A stretch of 64,000 nt of DNA from CAZOOW01 sp964581535 (GTDB lineage: Bacteria > Patescibacteriota > Saccharimonadia > Saccharimonadales > Saccharimonadaceae). Shown one piece after another: positions 50,118 to 57,510 of the stretch (position 1 is the stretch's first letter; every line of letters starts with the position of its first letter). The notes below the pieces were generated by a model that was given only the letters and a program-made list of their open reading frames with translations, was not told where the DNA came from and searched no databases. Location of the stretch: contig CAZOOW010000001.1 in assembly GCA_964581535.1 (NCBI GenBank), forward strand, positions 248,001 through 312,000, written 5' to 3'. The position numbers were made by a program, and so were the translations under genes.

Positions 50118-50677
50118 TGTATCAGCCTACTGATTTGAAAAAAGGAACTGTCTGTCAGATTGACGGCCAGCCGTATCGTGTTATGGAGTATGCACAGAAG
50201 GTCATGGGGCGGGGCGGTAGTATTGTTAACGTGAAGTTGCGTAACCTCATTACTGGTGCGGTCATCCCTAAAACGTTCAAAGGTCAGGACAAAATCGAGC
50301 GTGCTGAAGTGCGGTCGCGTGAAGTACAGTATCTTTACAGCGATGGAGCGAACTATTTTTTCATGGATCCTGCGACGTTTGACCAGTTCGAACTGAGCCC
50401 AGATGTCGTCGATGAAGCTAAAGATTTTCTGAAGGAAGGTGACATGATTAGCCTGCAGTTCTTTGGCGAGCGGGTAATCAACGTTGAGCTGCCAAAGAAT
50501 CTTTTTCTTGAAGTAACCTACACCGAAGATGTCGTAAAAGGCGATACGACGAGCAGCGTGCTCAAAGACGCGACGCTTGAAACAGGAAAAGTTATCAAAG
50601 TCCCATCGTTTATAAAAGTTTGTGATGTGGTTTCAGTCGATACAGTGACAAGTGAATATCGCGAACGAAAGAAGTAG
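50117..50677 (+). CDS. efp: Elongation factor P
   Basis: 186 residues, three beta domains: KKGTVCQIDGQPYRVMEY start, KVMGRGGSIVNVKLRNL with the loop tip, and the C-terminal NVELPKNLFLEVTYTED and VPSFIKVCDVVSVDT. It rescues ribosomes at polyproline. The tip residue is R32, where E. coli has the lysylated Lys34; Arg occurs in some lineages with rhamnosylation or without modification. No modification gene is visible here. Confidence 0.95.
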   Translation: MYQPTDLKKGTVCQIDGQPYRVMEYAQKVMGRGGSIVNVKLRNLITGAVIPKTFKGQDKIERAEVRSREVQYLYSDGANYFFMDPATFDQFELSPDVVDEAKDFLKEGDMISLQFFGERVINVELPKNLFLEVTYTEDVVKGDTTSSVLKDATLETGKVIKVPSFIKVCDVVSVDTVTSEYRERKK

Positions 50678-50678
50678 C

Positions 50679-51401
50679 ATGACAAAATACCGCCTCGACC
50701 AAGAGATGGTAAAACGAGGGCTGGTGAATACTCGTTCACAAGCCGAGAGCTGGATTGGGCTCGGTAAAGTAACAGTCAACGGAGTAGAAAAGCGAAAAAG
50801 CGGTGTTTTTGTTGCCGATACAGACATTATTGAGCTCCATGCAGACGAGAAGTTTGTTTCGCGTGCTGCCCTAAAGCTGGCAAGTGTCGCAGATAAATTC
50901 GCTGTTGATTTTGAAGATAAGGTAGTTCTGGACATAGGAAGCTCAACAGGAGGGTTTACAGAGTATGCCCTTCGTCGAGGTGCAAAAAAAGTGTTCGCAG
51001 TTGACGTCGGAACCAACCAGCTGCATCCGAGCTTACGGAGTGACACTCGAATTGAGTTGCATGAAAAAACCGATATACGTGATTTCACAACGAACGAAAA
51101 AATCGACGTCCTTCTTGCTGACGTGAGTTTCATCAGCCTGCGAGACATTTTACCCCACGTTAGGTCGCTTATGAGTGCAGAGTCAGGCCTGGTTGCTATG
51201 GTCAAACCACAGTTTGAAGCAGGAAAAAAAGATGTAGCAAAAGGTGTGATAAAAAATGACACAATTCGACGGAAAATCCTACATGACTTTGAAAAATGGG
51301 TAAAAAATTACTTTGTCATCGTAGATAAAGCAGATAGTGAAGTTACCGGCTCTCAGGGGAATCGAGAGCGTTTTTATCTGCTTCGTCGAGAAAAAAATTA
51401 A
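50679..51401 (+). CDS. TlyA-family rRNA methyltransferase/hemolysin-like protein
   Basis: 240 residues. An S4 domain (about 1-60, MTKYRLDQEMVKRGLVNTRS) precedes a Rossmann methyltransferase with FVSRAALKL, LDIGSSTGGFTEYAL, LLADVSFISLRDILPHV and MVKPQFEAGK. TlyA 2'-O-methylates 16S and 23S rRNA and affects capreomycin sensitivity in mycobacteria. It starts 1 bp after the efp stop. Confidence 0.92.
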   Translation: MTKYRLDQEMVKRGLVNTRSQAESWIGLGKVTVNGVEKRKSGVFVADTDIIELHADEKFVSRAALKLASVADKFAVDFEDKVVLDIGSSTGGFTEYALRRGAKKVFAVDVGTNQLHPSLRSDTRIELHEKTDIRDFTTNEKIDVLLADVSFISLRDILPHVRSLMSAESGLVAMVKPQFEAGKKDVAKGVIKNDTIRRKILHDFEKWVKNYFVIVDKADSEVTGSQGNRERFYLLRREKN

Positions 51402-51418
51402 AATTCCAAAAATTGTGT

Positions 51419-51479
51419 TATAATAATATTTCACTGGGAATACACCCAGTTGTACCGAAGGGCAGTATGAGTTCTTCGG
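51419..51479 (+). promoter_or_regulatory. Promoter and two-hairpin leader of GC-rich secreted gene
   Basis: TGTTATAAT (box 51419-51424) is followed by ACTGGG/CCCAGT (51433-51438, 51445-51450) and CCGAAG/CTTCGG (51455-51460, 51474-51479). A GGGGGA site precedes the ATG at 51505. The same plan is seen at 63219. Confidence 0.6.
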
Positions 51480-51504
51480 CATTTCCATCAGATCGGGGGA
51501 AAGC

Positions 51505-51936
51505 ATGACCCAGCAAGGAACCACTCGTCGAACGGTCGTCCGTTCAGCGGCGTGGACGGTGCCGGCTGTCGCGATTGTCGCGGCGGCTCCGGCGTACGCA
51601 ACGTCGGAAGGCGGCGGCCCGATTCCCAGCACGGGAACAGTCGGCGTCTGCAAGTTCCCGGGTCAGTCGACTGACCGACCGTGGGGCTACAAGATCACCG
51701 TTCCGTTGAAGCCTGGTGCCGATGCCTCCAGCATCGTCATCACCAGCGTGACGCTGAACGGCACCACCATGGTGGTGGACGGCACTCAGGTCGTCGGCAA
51801 CAGCTTGGTGGTCTACGTCGGTTCCACCAACTCGGCGGACGCCAGCGGAACGGTCTACCTGACCTACACCGCCGCTGGAGTGACGTACGACGCCACGTTC
51901 ACCTACAACGGTACGCCGCCGTGCGACCGGAAGTGA
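51505..51936 (+). CDS. Secreted protein with Tat-like signal, GC-rich
   Basis: 143 residues. The N-terminus TTRRTVVRSAAWTVPAVAIV with a cleavage at AYA is a twin-arginine-like signal of actinobacterial style. The mature part is a ~110-residue beta domain with two Cys (VCKFPG, PPCDRK) that may form a disulfide. Third-position GC is far higher than in neighbours. This points to transfer from an Actinobacterium, possibly the host. Its leader has two hairpins; a 15-bp hairpin follows. Confidence 0.75.
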   Translation: MTQQGTTRRTVVRSAAWTVPAVAIVAAAPAYATSEGGGPIPSTGTVGVCKFPGQSTDRPWGYKITVPLKPGADASSIVITSVTLNGTTMVVDGTQVVGNSLVVYVGSTNSADASGTVYLTYTAAGVTYDATFTYNGTPPCDRK

Positions 51937-51946
51937 TCTGGTAAGC

Positions 51947-51984
51947 GTCCGGTACCCTGCATGATTTTGTGCAGGGTACCGGAC
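51947..51984 (+). terminator. 15-bp perfect hairpin after the secreted gene
   Basis: GTCCGGTACCCTGCA (51947-51961) and TGCAGGGTACCGGAC (51970-51984) are exact inverted repeats around 8 nt. No T-run follows directly, but a second hairpin with T7 follows 13 nt later. Confidence 0.6.
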
Positions 51985-51996
51985 ATCACTCTTTCT

Positions 51997-52018
51997 ACCG
52001 ACATGTGTCGGTTTTTTT
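51997..52018 (+). terminator. Intrinsic terminator
   Basis: ACCGACA (51997-52003), TG, TGTCGGT (52006-52012), then a run of T. A classical Rho-independent terminator. Confidence 0.85.
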
Positions 52019-52063
52019 ATTTGTCTCGAGCCGCTTATCAAGGGTATATAATAGATAAGCAAT

Positions 52064-53761
52064 ATGAGGGATATTTTCAAGCGGTGGGCAGGGCTCTCGC
52101 GCGTGGCGAAGACGCGCTGGTTTCAGGTAGCTGGCGGTATCGTACTTCTGACAGTGGCTTTCCAGTTGCTGTACCCAGTCGATAGAGCACTGCCGTTCGC
52201 ACGGATCGATGGTGATGCGGTCGGCTTTTCACTGCGGCAAAACATAGATAAAAAGTTATTAAGTGAGTACAGCAAAGGCCAACTAGCGACGATCATCAAC
52301 GATAAAGAAACGGTGCTTCGTCTGTCACAAACGGGAGTGCTTCCTGATAACGAAAAAGTTTTTCAGGGGGTGAGCGACGCTCCGTGGTATCTGCGCGCGG
52401 TGCCATTTGGATTATTAATAAAAGGAGCGATGACAAACCAGTCGGTAACTTCCCGAGTCGATACCGAGCGATTCTCGTTGTACGCAGCGGAGCGCATCAA
52501 AGAGTGCGATGTTGCACCGAAAAATGCCGGTGTAGTCGCCCAGAACGGTGATATCGTCCTCGATCCGGCAAAGGACGGTACCTACTGTACTGAAAAAAGT
52601 CTCAGGGAGCAGATTACTTCAAATCCACTCACCAAAGATACACTCAACGTGACTATACGCCCACTAGTAAAGAAGCCAACCCGCTCGGACGCTGATGTCG
52701 CCGGACTGCTGAAAGAAGCAAAGCGTGTTGCCGAGCGGCAGATTACACTCAGCGCTGGCGGAAAAATTTACCCCATCGACAAACCGACTCTCGCCAGTTG
52801 GCTGGCGTTTCCGGAAGACCCAACAACGAAAAAGCTGACAGTCGGCCTGAACGACGAAATGGTTACGAAATCGCTCGAAGCTATTCAAAAAGAAGTCTAC
52901 ATTGCACCCGGAAAAACGTACATAACAACCGTCGACGGCATCGAAAAAAGCCGGGTGCCTGGAGCCAATGGCCAAGGCATCGACATGCCAAAAACTATCG
53001 AAGCCATATGTACACAGGTGTTGACTGACTCAGGGACTGTTACGGCAAGTCTTGCTAGCTTGCCGCCGCAACTTGTCTACAGTCGATCATATAGCAAAAC
53101 ACCTGAAGGCTTGCAAGCGCTTGTGAACGATCTCGTTAAAGACAAGGGTGACTTTGCTATTTCGGTTCGCAAACTCGCTGACAGCGGGGTGCATGCGAAC
53201 GGTGACAAGCAGTATCATCCCGCCAGCACCTATAAACTATATGTTGCCTATAGTGTTATGAAGCGAGTAGATGACGGCCGAATGAGCTGGGGACAGAGCA
53301 GTGCGAATTCGCAGACGGTTAGCCAATGCTTTGATAACATGATCGTTAACTCTGACAACACCTGCGCCGAGTGGTTTGGTCGTGCGATAGGCTGGTCAGT
53401 CGTTACAGGTGAAGTAAGGTCACTGGGGCTGTCACGAACCGAACTGTCCCGTGGGTTCGTATCGACAACCAACGACCTTGCATTGTTCCTGCAAAAACTT
53501 GAGTCAAACCAAATCGGCGTGAGCGAACCTTCACGGGCCCGTCTGCTCGAAGCTATGAAGCGGCAAATTTTCCGCCAAGGCATACCGGCCGGTGTCGGCG
53601 TCAGTGTTGCTGATAAGGTTGGTTTTCTTGAGGGATATCTGCACGATGCCGCTATCGTCTATTCGCCGAGTGGCGTCTATGTCCTTACTATTATGAGCAA
53701 GGGAAGTAGTTGGGCGCAGATCGCCGATGCCGCCCGCCAGATACATGCCCAGCTTCAGTAG
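52064..53761 (+). CDS. Membrane-anchored class A beta-lactamase-fold serine hydrolase
   Basis: 565 residues. One membrane helix near the N-terminus (about 20-42), a ~290-residue external region of mixed alpha/beta with helical repeats, and a C-terminal beta-lactamase2-type domain: the nucleophile motif PASTYKLYVAY (SxxK), SDN in IVNSDNTCAEW and a KTG-like ADKVGF. It may be a beta-lactamase, a D,D-carboxypeptidase-like wall enzyme or an esterase; the K-V-G variant and the large N-terminal region make simple penicillinase less sure. TATAAT (52047-52052) lies 11 nt before the ATG. Confidence 0.8.
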   Translation: MRDIFKRWAGLSRVAKTRWFQVAGGIVLLTVAFQLLYPVDRALPFARIDGDAVGFSLRQNIDKKLLSEYSKGQLATIINDKETVLRLSQTGVLPDNEKVFQGVSDAPWYLRAVPFGLLIKGAMTNQSVTSRVDTERFSLYAAERIKECDVAPKNAGVVAQNGDIVLDPAKDGTYCTEKSLREQITSNPLTKDTLNVTIRPLVKKPTRSDADVAGLLKEAKRVAERQITLSAGGKIYPIDKPTLASWLAFPEDPTTKKLTVGLNDEMVTKSLEAIQKEVYIAPGKTYITTVDGIEKSRVPGANGQGIDMPKTIEAICTQVLTDSGTVTASLASLPPQLVYSRSYSKTPEGLQALVNDLVKDKGDFAISVRKLADSGVHANGDKQYHPASTYKLYVAYSVMKRVDDGRMSWGQSSANSQTVSQCFDNMIVNSDNTCAEWFGRAIGWSVVTGEVRSLGLSRTELSRGFVSTTNDLALFLQKLESNQIGVSEPSRARLLEAMKRQIFRQGIPAGVGVSVADKVGFLEGYLHDAAIVYSPSGVYVLTIMSKGSSWAQIADAARQIHAQLQ

Positions 53762-54604
53762 CTAGAGGCACGAGTGGTTTTTGTCAAAACCTTTTTGAAC
53801 ATACTGAGTCAGAGCGATATAGCCACCAGTCGTAAGGGGGGCTACAGAGCAGTTCGACGTCGCGACTTTCAGGCTGGTACCGCTCGGACGCCAGTTTGGC
53901 AGAGCGTTTAAATTGCTCTCAGGGGATATCTGGTTTCCGGTGATATCCCTCCACTGAACGGCGGTTGAGTATAAGCCGACCTGAGCACCATAGGAAGTGA
54001 AGTGACTCGTCATCGCTTCCAGCGTCGCAACGTTACGTGCGTAGGCGTCGGGTGTGCTACCTTGCCAGCTGTTCATCGTTTCGACGTCGAGCCACCAGCT
54101 ATAATCCCCCGGATTTGTTGATATGCCCGCGATGGATGCTGCTGGTGTGAATATTTTCTCGACATCGTCCTTGGCTCGTTCCCAGCCATACTGCCATGAG
54201 CATGCTAGATCGTTTGCTCCTGTGCATATACCATATGGGTTTAGCACATCATCAGTGTTGCTGTTTGGCCAAGTAGTGATCTGATCGATGAGCTCGCCTG
54301 GGTTCGCGGTATTGACATATAGTTGCAGTGTCGGTTGTTTCGAGCCGCTTTTTGCTCTGGCGGCCCACGAGAGTTGCTCTGACAGACATGGGTTTTCTGT
54401 TGTTGGCTTACCGCCATTTATCCCGACGATACCGAAATAATAATCAGTTGGCAGCTTTACGCCACACTGCGGATATGAGATATCGTATCCGACTAGCTCA
54501 GTCGTTTTCGGGCTCGGGTTGTTCGGTCGGGCGGCCGATACGCCAGCAGGTGTCAGTAGGCTGAGGGAAAAAATGGTCAGAAGGGTAATGTATCGTATTT
54601 TCAT
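53762..54604 (-). CDS. Secreted DUF1906/Rv2525c-like glycoside-hydrolase-like protein
   Basis: 280 residues from the ATG at 54604, 6 nt after TATACT on this strand (54616-54611). A signal peptide (about 1-25, LSLLTPAGVSAA) leads to a TIM-barrel-like domain: GYDISYPQCG, FGIVGINGG, NPCLSEQLSWA, LYVNTANPG and YSWWLDVETMNSW with possible acidic catalytic residues, and several Cys. Related domains act on peptidoglycan or host wall polymers in Actinobacteria. It immediately precedes the integration site, divergent from the old ychF promoter. Confidence 0.75.
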   Translation of the reverse strand: MKIRYITLLTIFSLSLLTPAGVSAARPNNPSPKTTELVGYDISYPQCGVKLPTDYYFGIVGINGGKPTTENPCLSEQLSWAARAKSGSKQPTLQLYVNTANPGELIDQITTWPNSNTDDVLNPYGICTGANDLACSWQYGWERAKDDVEKIFTPAASIAGISTNPGDYSWWLDVETMNSWQGSTPDAYARNVATLEAMTSHFTSYGAQVGLYSTAVQWRDITGNQISPESNLNALPNWRPSGTSLKVATSNCSVAPLTTGGYIALTQYVQKGFDKNHSCL

Positions 54605-54654
54605 ACTTCCAGTATACGACATACTGATGCGTTGTGCTAACCCTCTACCTCTGT

Positions 54655-54688
54655 TATACTGGAGCGCAATGAGTTTAAGTATCGGTAT
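54655..54688 (+). promoter_or_regulatory. Stranded ychF promoter and first codons (attL)
   Basis: TGTTATACT (box 54655-54660) ends 8 nt before ATG 54669. The codons after it read M-S-L-S-I-G-I, the usual YchF beginning, and then leave YchF at GGTAT (54684-54688), after which the frame closes at 54740 as a 23-residue peptide. So this is the original promoter and N-terminus of ychF, cut off by the element. Confidence 0.85.
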
Positions 54689-54704
54689 ATTAAATATTCA
54701 AACC
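54684..54704 (+). other. attL: core GGTAT plus left half of attP
   Basis: GGTAT then the 19-bp attP half-site 54686-54704 (ends CAAACC). The chromosomal half to the left contains the original ychF start. Confidence 0.85.
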
Positions 54705-54820
54705 AATCAAAAACAACACTCCCATTTGAGCTTAAATTAACAATGCCGCCAACAGACCGTGGTGGCCGTGGATATTCCGACGAATATATTTCAAAATTGC
54801 AACACGAACTAACTTCTTAG
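54689..54820 (+). pseudogene. Severed 3' end of the element's recombinase gene
   Basis: Starting at the core, 43 codons and a TAG (54818-54820) are open in exactly the frame that the recombinase would follow across attP (its codon TAT at 62134-62136 equals TAT at 54686-54688). The residues begin IKYSNQSKTTLPFELKLT and end SKLQHELTS. In the excised circle the recombinase would gain this tail (593 residues); in the integrated form it ends in R-W-T-S. The only other ORF, starting at ATG 54743, is this tail. Confidence 0.8.
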
Positions 54821-54866
54821 CCACCTCTATCAAATATTTGCCATTTAAGGTAGAATATTGACAGAA

Positions 54867-55481
54867 ATGACTTTAGCAGATGAACTATTCAGAAGTCTGA
54901 ATAATACGAATCCTCCCACGCCTAGACCTGCTCAATTGCGAGTTAGGCCCGCTGTATCGCCATTCCCTCTTTTTAAAGCTACAAAACCTAAAGTATTCGT
55001 TAGTTATCACCACAAAGACCAAACATACATCGATGCCTTTATCAAAAGTTATTCAGGCGTCTACGAAGTATTCACCGACTGTTCACTTGATGAAGCAGTA
55101 GACAGCACCAATCCCCTTTACATAAACCGCACCATTCGTGAGGACTATATAACTGGAACGTCCGTAACCATTGTAGTTTGCGGAGCAGATACTTGGCGAC
55201 GTAAGTATGTGGACTGGGAGATTTACTCCACGCTTCATAAGAACCACGCACTACTCGGCATAATATTGCCTCACGTTCAGCCCAGGTGGCATAACGGTGA
55301 GTACGGTCGGCTTATTCCTAACCGGCTTTACGCCAACCACAATTCTGGATACGCCCACATCGTTGAATATCCTCGAAATGCACAAGAGCTAGCCCAAGCA
55401 ATTAACCACGCTAAGCATCTCAGCACCAATAATAGGCATCTGAAAAATAACTCAGCAGTAAAGATGATGAGGAACGTCTAG
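54867..55481 (+). CDS. TIR-like (MTH538/Thoeris ThsB type) domain protein
   Basis: 204 residues from the ATG at 54867 (a TTG at 54858 is less likely), 10 nt after TAGAAT (54851-54856), so leaderless. After ~40 Pro-rich residues comes KVFVSYHHKDQTYIDAFI, VFTDCSLDEAVDS, TSVTIVVCGADTWRRKYVDWEI and LLGIILP, matching the TIR-like family that includes ThsB, a sensor which makes cyclic-ADPR-type signals on phage infection. A membrane-protein gene follows after 2 bp, so the pair may be a signal-maker plus membrane effector. Confidence 0.8.
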   Translation: MTLADELFRSLNNTNPPTPRPAQLRVRPAVSPFPLFKATKPKVFVSYHHKDQTYIDAFIKSYSGVYEVFTDCSLDEAVDSTNPLYINRTIREDYITGTSVTIVVCGADTWRRKYVDWEIYSTLHKNHALLGIILPHVQPRWHNGEYGRLIPNRLYANHNSGYAHIVEYPRNAQELAQAINHAKHLSTNNRHLKNNSAVKMMRNV

Positions 55482-55483
55482 CG

Positions 55484-56107
55484 ATGTTTGCCAATCTTTT
55501 ATCGATAAATATTGAGAACGGCTCTCTAATCATTAGCGTAAGTATTTGGGTGCTCGCATTCGTTGCAATTGCAGTGCTCTTGTTAGTCTTTTGGAATAGA
55601 ATTATTGGCTATTTTAAATCGGATATAACTCTTAGGCTAAAACTCGGCACTGTGGCAGAAGTTACTATCAAGCCCAACTACCAAGTAAAGCAAATTGCTC
55701 ACAAAGTTTGGGTAGAGCTAAACACCAGAAAGGCAGGACTTCCAATAGATAAAGAAAATGATGTCATCAGCGATATATACAAATCTTGGTATGAGCTTTT
55801 TGGCGAAATTCGTTCTCTTGCCAGAGATATACCAGCCTCAAAGCTTAATGACCCAAATACACGTAAACTTGTTGATTTACTAATCACAACCCTAAACGAA
55901 GGTTTAAGACCTCATCTAACGAGGTGGCGAGCAAAGTACGAATGGTGGTACGAGGATGCAATCTCTAAATCAAAGCGTGATGAACTAACACCACAAGAAC
56001 TACAAAGTAAATATCCAGAATACAATGAGCTCGTTAAAGATATGATGAAGATTAATAGACAGCTCGTAGAATATACAAAAGAAATTAAGCGATTAGTAGA
56101 CGCTTAG
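55484..56107 (+). CDS. Membrane-anchored protein paired with the TIR-like gene
   Basis: 207 residues with AGGAA before the ATG. A hydrophobic helix (about 14-38, LIISVSIWVLAFVAIAVLLLVFW) anchors a helical cytoplasmic domain of ~165 residues with many charges and Trp; no catalytic motif is recognised. Coupling to the TIR-like gene suggests an effector that acts on the membrane when activated. The end overlaps the convergent restriction gene by 4 bp. Confidence 0.65.
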   Translation: MFANLLSINIENGSLIISVSIWVLAFVAIAVLLLVFWNRIIGYFKSDITLRLKLGTVAEVTIKPNYQVKQIAHKVWVELNTRKAGLPIDKENDVISDIYKSWYELFGEIRSLARDIPASKLNDPNTRKLVDLLITTLNEGLRPHLTRWRAKYEWWYEDAISKSKRDELTPQELQSKYPEYNELVKDMMKINRQLVEYTKEIKRLVDA

Positions 56108-57432
56108 AGCTGCTTAATAACGTTGGCTATATAGCTACGATTCAGCCAGAAACACTTTTTACCAAGCATAGTGCCTTGTGGTGTTGGTATTATATCTTTT
56201 GCGTTTTTAGCTTTTGGTCTTACGTGGGCAACGCGACTTTCAGTAGATTTAGGCAAATCGCTGGCATCTTTAGCGACCCGCATTTTCGTATCTTCCCAAA
56301 CCCTTCGAGATTCTTCACGGTCAAGATACGGCATATTCCAATAGCCTACCTTTTCTAAACGTAGTTCATTGTTTTGGTCTAATTTGAATATTACAAACAG
56401 AAACCTTCGCTCGATTTTTTCATAAAAACTGCTGTCTTCCCAATCTTCTTTTATGATTTCCATATACTTAAAAGCAGGAAATGACATTGGTTCTGCTGGC
56501 ATCCAGTTTTTATTTACGCGAATGGTCTTTAGCTCAACACCAGCCTTCTCGAATTCCGGTATTGTACGCTTAGAACTACCAAGCATTCGCATCGTTATAT
56601 TACGATAGAAACCTTTATCATTCTTGCCTTGTTTATAAAAAGAAAGCATATCAGAAATCTCATCAATGGTTTTACCCATATATGGCTTGAATTTGTTGTA
56701 AGTCGCATCTTCTATGCTAAGTTCTGTATTGGCGTCAAGAATTCCGACTTCCGATGTATTGCCCTCAATAATCCGATTTACGTAGCTGGGCTTAAGAGAT
56801 AAAGCTCGAGATTTTGCCAATATATTAGAATTGGGTTGGGTTCTTAGTTTTTCATTTACCCCGCCTGAACCCTTTCGGCAAGCGCCTAGATAAAATGTAT
56901 CACCCTCTGATAGCTCGTGCGCCTTACCATCTTGAATCTTTTGACGAATAATTTCCCAGTCCCGCTTAATAATTTCGATATCTTCATCTGGAAAATTAAA
57001 TAGAATTGGATGTAATACAAATCTTCTATCGAATATGGACAGGTCTTTTTCATATAAGTAAAAAAGCAATAGCATTAGGCTACACTTTTCCATTAAAGTC
57101 GAGGTTTCCCATTGCTCGCTAACCATATTCATATAATTAATCATCGTAAGCACAAGGCGTTCCTTAGCCTTGTAGCTACCGTCTTTTCTTTTCAGTACAC
57201 CAGTGGTCTTTAGCTCTACACCAGCTTGTGGGAAATCTGGCAAATGCGTAGTATCATCTGTTATGACTTGGTAATAATATTTTTCTACCATTTTGCCTAA
57301 ATCGCCTTTATTGCGAGTGTTTTCAACAACCTTAGACATATCAACAACTTCCGATAGTGTCTTACCAGATAGACCACGCGCAAACTCAAGTAAAGACGCA
57401 GGGGACGATTTGTCGTAAGTTTTTTGAGCCAT
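56104..57432 (-). CDS. Sau3AI/MutH-type restriction endonuclease
   Basis: 442 residues, two MutH-like repeats as in Sau3AI. The first has PDFPQAGVELKTTGV with D66, E73 and K75 in the MutH spacing D-x6-E-x-K. The second has PEFEKAGVELKTI, where the Asp is Glu, as expected for a non-cutting allosteric half. It probably cuts GATC like Sau3AI; specificity is inferred. TACAAT on this strand (57447-57442) ends 9 nt before the ATG. Divergent from its methyltransferase. Confidence 0.85.
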   Translation of the reverse strand: MAQKTYDKSSPASLLEFARGLSGKTLSEVVDMSKVVENTRNKGDLGKMVEKYYYQVITDDTTHLPDFPQAGVELKTTGVLKRKDGSYKAKERLVLTMINYMNMVSEQWETSTLMEKCSLMLLLFYLYEKDLSIFDRRFVLHPILFNFPDEDIEIIKRDWEIIRQKIQDGKAHELSEGDTFYLGACRKGSGGVNEKLRTQPNSNILAKSRALSLKPSYVNRIIEGNTSEVGILDANTELSIEDATYNKFKPYMGKTIDEISDMLSFYKQGKNDKGFYRNITMRMLGSSKRTIPEFEKAGVELKTIRVNKNWMPAEPMSFPAFKYMEIIKEDWEDSSFYEKIERRFLFVIFKLDQNNELRLEKVGYWNMPYLDREESRRVWEDTKMRVAKDASDLPKSTESRVAHVRPKAKNAKDIIPTPQGTMLGKKCFWLNRSYIANVIKQL

Positions 57433-57493
57433 TATCTGATAATTGTACCAAAATATTGTTCAAAAAAGAGTTGATCTTACTGTTTAAAGTTGG

Positions 57494-57499
57494 TAAGAT
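57494..57499 (+). promoter_or_regulatory. -10 box of the methyltransferase promoter
   Basis: TAAGAT, with TTGATC at 57471-57476 as -35 and a 17-bp spacer, 11 nt before the ATG. The restriction gene has its own box on the other strand. Confidence 0.55.
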
Positions 57500-57510
57500 G
57501 GTAATTGATT

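Noticed and set aside
54519..54740. 73-codon ORF across the left junction as a gene
   Set aside because: It mixes the antisense of a signal peptide with the stranded ychF start; only the part from ATG 54669 is meaningful.
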